Source of the DNA: Verrucomicrobiaceae bacterium | Lineage (GTDB): Bacteria; Verrucomicrobiota; Verrucomicrobiia; Verrucomicrobiales; Akkermansiaceae | Length of the DNA: 39,048 bases | Assembly: GCA_027487435.1 (NCBI GenBank) | Contig: JAIYDP010000301.1 | Coordinates: 1-39,048 of the forward strand | Direction: 5' to 3' | Part shown: positions 37,363-39,048 of the stretch, one piece after another | Numbering within the stretch: the stretch's first letter is position 1 | Layout: each line of letters opens with the position of its first letter | Notes under the pieces: generated by a model | Database searches by the model: none | Seen by the model: the letters and a program-made list of their open reading frames with translations, nothing else | Told to the model about the DNA's origin: nothing | Position numbers and translations under genes: made by a program

Positions 37363-37472
37363 CAACCACCGATCACACGACCAGCACGGATAAGACTTGT
37401 GCCTGGAAAACTTGAAAAAATCGCAACACCAATCTTCCTCTTATCCGTGTATATCCGTATAATCCGTGGTTG
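37363..37472. repeat. Palindrome-ended repeat unit 2
   Basis: CAACCACCGAT (37363-37373) is matched in inverse by ATCCGTGGTTG (37462-37472), 10 of 11 bases. The right part contains repeated ATCCGT words (TTATCCGTGTATATCCGTATAATCCGTGG). The segment 37372-37393 is identical to 38841-38862, so this unit is related to the repeats at the right end of the window. Confidence 0.6.
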
Positions 37473-37481
37473 AAAATCACT

Positions 37482-37648
37482 GAACCACAGATGGAAATGA
37501 TGGACGTGATTGAAGCCCACGCCATCCGCCCCATATTCCCCTCTGTGTCCTCCGTGCCCTCTGTGTGTGGTAAAAATTCTTCATCACTGCTCACTGCTCA
37601 CTGCTCACTGCTCACTCACCACTTCTCCCTCCGTGCCCTCTGTGGTTC
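37482..37648. repeat. Palindrome-ended repeat unit 3
   Basis: GAACCACAGA (37482-37491) and TCTGTGGTTC (37639-37648) are exact inverse complements, the same ends as unit 1. An internal near-copy of the right end (CCTCTGTGTGTGG, around 37557-37570) suggests two merged units. It contains the heptamer tandem repeat at 37585-37616. No ORF. The remaining bases up to 37717 show nothing further. Confidence 0.55.
37585..37616. repeat. Heptamer tandem repeat (CACTGCT)n
   Basis: Four perfect copies of CACTGCT plus a partial fifth (CACT). This is a simple-sequence repeat inside unit 3, not in a gene; it could expand or contract by slippage. Confidence 0.85.
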
Positions 37649-37717
37649 TATTTCTGTTTGGGGATGAAGGAAAAATCCTGCGCGTTTTGGCGAAGATTCC
37701 CGTTCCCAATGCAAGAG

Positions 37718-38128
37718 TCAGGGTTCGATGATTTGAAGTGTCGGCAGAATGTTGCGGAAGTCGTTAGCATTGCGTGTGATGATGCCTTGGAAGCGCCCCG
37801 CGAACGCTGCGATCAAGACATCAGCCACAGGGCGCTTCACGACTTGAAGCTGTCGGCGTTTGACTTGGAACTGATGCCATAGGTGATGCGCGAGGAGCGT
37901 GTCCGCATGAGTCCATACTTCGGAAGTGTCGATGTGCACCGCTTTGAGAAATGCCTCCGCTGCGGCATCGTCTCCAGAAAAGGACGGGCCAAGCTCGACA
38001 AATGTCACCGGGCTTACGACCAAACCGTCATGGAGATGGGATTGGAGGCAGGCCGAGGAGGCAGGCTCAAATAGAGGATCTCCTGTGACCAAGTCCACCA
38101 CGACCGAAGTATCGACAACCCAAGCCAT
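37718..38128 (-). CDS. vapC: VapC-type PIN-domain ribonuclease toxin
   Basis: This 136-residue PIN-domain protein has the acidic residues in place: Asp6 in VVDTSVVVDL, Glu45 in FVELG, Asp103 in VADVLIAAFA and Asp123 in ITRNANDF. VapC toxins are Mg2+-dependent endoribonucleases that cut tRNA or rRNA and are held inactive by a co-encoded antitoxin. The small gene directly upstream, one base away, occupies the antitoxin position. The pair sits inside the repeat-rich right end of the window, as mobile toxin-antitoxin modules often do. Length and motifs are normal for the family. Confidence 0.9.
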   Translation of the reverse strand: MAWVVDTSVVVDLVTGDPLFEPASSACLQSHLHDGLVVSPVTFVELGPSFSGDDAAAEAFLKAVHIDTSEVWTHADTLLAHHLWHQFQVKRRQLQVVKRPVADVLIAAFAGRFQGIITRNANDFRNILPTLQIIEP

Positions 38129-38129
38129 C

Positions 38130-38384
38130 TCAGTCCAGCTCCCCCTCCCGTAATACCTTCATCGTCTCGGCGGTTGTTTTCCAAAGGCCGCGTGGAGCAT
38201 TTTGACGTGCTGCGGCGATCATCCCACGATATTCGTCAAGACTAGGTACAGGGGGTGCAGGCGACACTTCGGAAATCGCCAGCTTCAGGCGAGAACCCTT
38301 CGGAAACTGACGTAGCAAATCCGCCACGACCGCAGTCATGTTTTCCCCGTCACCAAGATCAATGATAGTAGAAATGGCACTCAT
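38130..38384 (-). CDS. Putative antitoxin partner of VapC
   Basis: This 84-residue protein starts at MSAISTIIDLGDGENMT (38384). The frame is open upstream to 38486, but that extension runs through the inverted-repeat element and is not protein-like. It lies one base before vapC, the usual antitoxin position. The C-terminus (EYRGMIAAARQNAPRGLWKTTAETMKVLREGELD) is the kind of Arg- and acid-rich tail that binds VapC. I do not see a clear AbrB, RHH or Phd DNA-binding motif, although residues 17-40 (MTAVVADLLRQFPKGSRLKLAISE) could be a degenerate one. Assigned as an antitoxin by position only. Confidence 0.6.
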   Translation of the reverse strand: MSAISTIIDLGDGENMTAVVADLLRQFPKGSRLKLAISEVSPAPPVPSLDEYRGMIAAARQNAPRGLWKTTAETMKVLREGELD

Positions 38385-38429
38385 GGGGTTGAGTCTAATT
38401 CTCTTCTGCATGAATTTCAAGAGAAGTCT

Positions 38430-38600
38430 TAAGCCCGAGATCCGAAGTAGAACGCCAGAAAGACGTTGCCAGGCTTTGAAGTGCAAGGCATTTCATGGCT
38501 GTAGTGGGCTGCATCCAATGATGCTGCCCCAAGGTCTGAAATGCCTTGCTCGGCAAATGATGGCAGCGGATGGCGGCGTTGTACTTCGGATTTCGGGTTA
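38430..38600. repeat. Inverted-repeat-bounded element, copy B (171 bp)
   Basis: The left end TAAGCCCGAGATCCGAAGTA (38430-38449) is identical to the minus-strand end of copy A. The right end is TACTTCGGATTTCGGGTTA (38582-38600). The interior matches copy A read on the minus strand: CCAGAAAG after the left end, GTGCAAGGC in the middle, CTGAAATGCCTTGC, and AAATGATGGC before the right end. Copy B has about 45 extra bases between GCAAGGCATTTCA and its inverse TGAAATGCCTTGC, which makes a 13-bp inner stem. It lies just upstream of the antitoxin gene, so it could affect its transcription. No ORF. Confidence 0.7.
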
Positions 38601-38694
38601 AGACCCACGCGACCTGCTTCCAAAGGTAGCATCGCCAGCCAATCCTTCATTGCCAAGCCCCCCATGCTCTTCATCATCCGTGTGCATCCGTACC

Positions 38695-38759
38695 ATTTGA
38701 GGAACGGTAATGAAGGCAGCTAGCTCCTTCTTGTCCGCAGCATTCCGATTTCGGGTTTA
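38695..38759. repeat. Degenerate repeat copy joined to a solo inverted-repeat end
   Basis: The segment 38695-38740, read on the minus strand, aligns with the other two copies of this repeat (GGAG/GAAG..CTAGC..GCC..TCATTA..TTCCTCAAAT). It runs directly into ATTCCGATTTCGGGTTTA (38742-38759), a solo copy of the end repeat of elements A and B. The flanks carry ATCCGTGTGCATCCGT words. No gene. Confidence 0.5.
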
Positions 38760-38781
38760 ATCTTCCCTGCATAGCATCTTC

Positions 38782-38932
38782 AACCACAACGGAAGCGAAG
38801 CGGACATGGAGGAACTCACTGCTACGAAATCTTTCCTCAAATCACACGACCAGCACGGATAAATGCCCTTATTTGAGGAATGATAATGAGGGCTGCTACT
38901 TCCTCCATAACCGCTGCGCTCACGTTGTGGTT
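38782..38932. repeat. Large inverted repeat of about 60-bp arms
   Basis: The left arm 38782-38842 begins AACCACAACGGAAGCG and ends TTCCTCAAAT. The right arm 38871-38932, read on the minus strand, begins AACCACAACGTGAGCG and also ends TTCCTCAAAT; ATGGAGGAA is shared in the middle. The arms diverge mainly around 38813-38832. They are separated by a 28-bp loop that carries most of the 22-bp sequence shared with 37372-37393. The 61-codon frame read through the right arm on the minus strand is repeat sequence, not a credible gene. Confidence 0.6.
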
Positions 38933-39048
38933 AGACTGTTTGCCAAAAATAATTGCCGAAACACGAAAATAAAAATTGTACAAACGTTTGAATTGATTCA
39001 TCATTGAGCATCTCACGTCCACGCATCACTCCTGATCTTGATTCCTGC
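38933..39048. other. Right edge, no feature recognised
   Basis: An AT-rich stretch (AAAATAATTGCC.., AAAATAAAAATTG..) after the inverted repeat. No ORF, hairpin or promoter could be supported. With the repeats to its left it completes the 664-bp gene-free region 38385-39048. Confidence 0.5.

Noticed and set aside
37205..37717. A CRISPR array
   Set aside because: The repeats are inverted pairs and degenerate words, not regularly spaced identical direct repeats with unique spacers, and no cas gene is present.
37470..37731. Short plus-strand frames in the gene-free stretch after the second macroglobulin
   Set aside because: They are translations of palindrome-ended repeat units and the CACTGCT tandem repeat (..SSLLTAHCSLLTHH..), with no start context.
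38837..39022. A 61-codon minus-strand frame near the right edge
   Set aside because: Much of it is the right arm of the large inverted repeat, and the same peptide-like pattern appears in the other degenerate copies; it is repeat sequence rather than a gene.

Overview
The window looks like a chromosomal segment from a Verrucomicrobiota-type (PVC superphylum) bacterium. This rests on the type of gene content: giant alpha-2-macroglobulin-like proteins, an isolated DUF1559-style pseudopilin with a GFTLMEV leader, a Calx-beta/PKD multidomain secreted esterase, few clear Shine-Dalgarno sequences, and short degenerate intergenic repeats of the 'ACTTCGGATTTCGGG' and 'AACCAC...CACGGAT' kinds. It is an inference from recognition by eye, not from a search.

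Layout. Positions 1-667 hold the 3' end of a small AT-richer gene followed by an attC-like imperfect palindrome, so the left edge may be the last cassette of an integron array. A 125-bp element with 20-bp terminal inverted repeats follows. Positions 793-6768 (minus) encode an alpha-2-macroglobulin with an intact CAEQ thioester motif. Divergent from it, 6904-10704 is a tightly packed five-gene operon: a membrane-anchored hypothetical protein, a pseudopilin, an ABC ATPase, a membrane-associated unknown and an ABC-2 permease. Then come miaB (minus), a secreted TPR protein, recN, an orphan MoxR ATPase (minus) and a 1361-residue secreted protein with two alpha/beta-hydrolase-like regions around three Calx-beta repeats.

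Positions 20121-28865 (minus) form the most interesting unit: six genes, mostly joined by 4-nt ATGA overlaps, encoding in transcription order a SWIM zinc-finger protein, DUF5691, a YehL-type MoxR AAA+ ATPase, a short DUF4132 protein, DUF5682 (TraB/ChaN-like N-terminus) and a VWA protein with a full MIDAS. This is an expanded, rearranged relative of the uncharacterised E. coli molR/yehI-yehLMPQ locus. An AAA+ MoxR paired with a VWA protein suggests a chelatase-like or chaperone-like remodelling machine. SWIM, DUF5691, DUF4132 and DUF5682 would then supply nucleic-acid or protein recognition and an enzymatic activity. Its function is not established.

A 284-bp divergent promoter region with a direct repeat spaced 62 bp separates that operon from a second, 2684-residue alpha-2-macroglobulin-like protein (29150-37204). 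This one lacks the thioester cysteine and carries a duplicated TPR-plus-MG module at both ends. The right end (37205-39048) is repeat-rich: three consecutive palindrome-ended units, a heptamer tandem repeat, a VapC PIN-domain toxin with a small upstream partner gene, a second copy of the inverted-repeat element, and three degenerate copies of another repeat, two of which face each other as a large inverted repeat.
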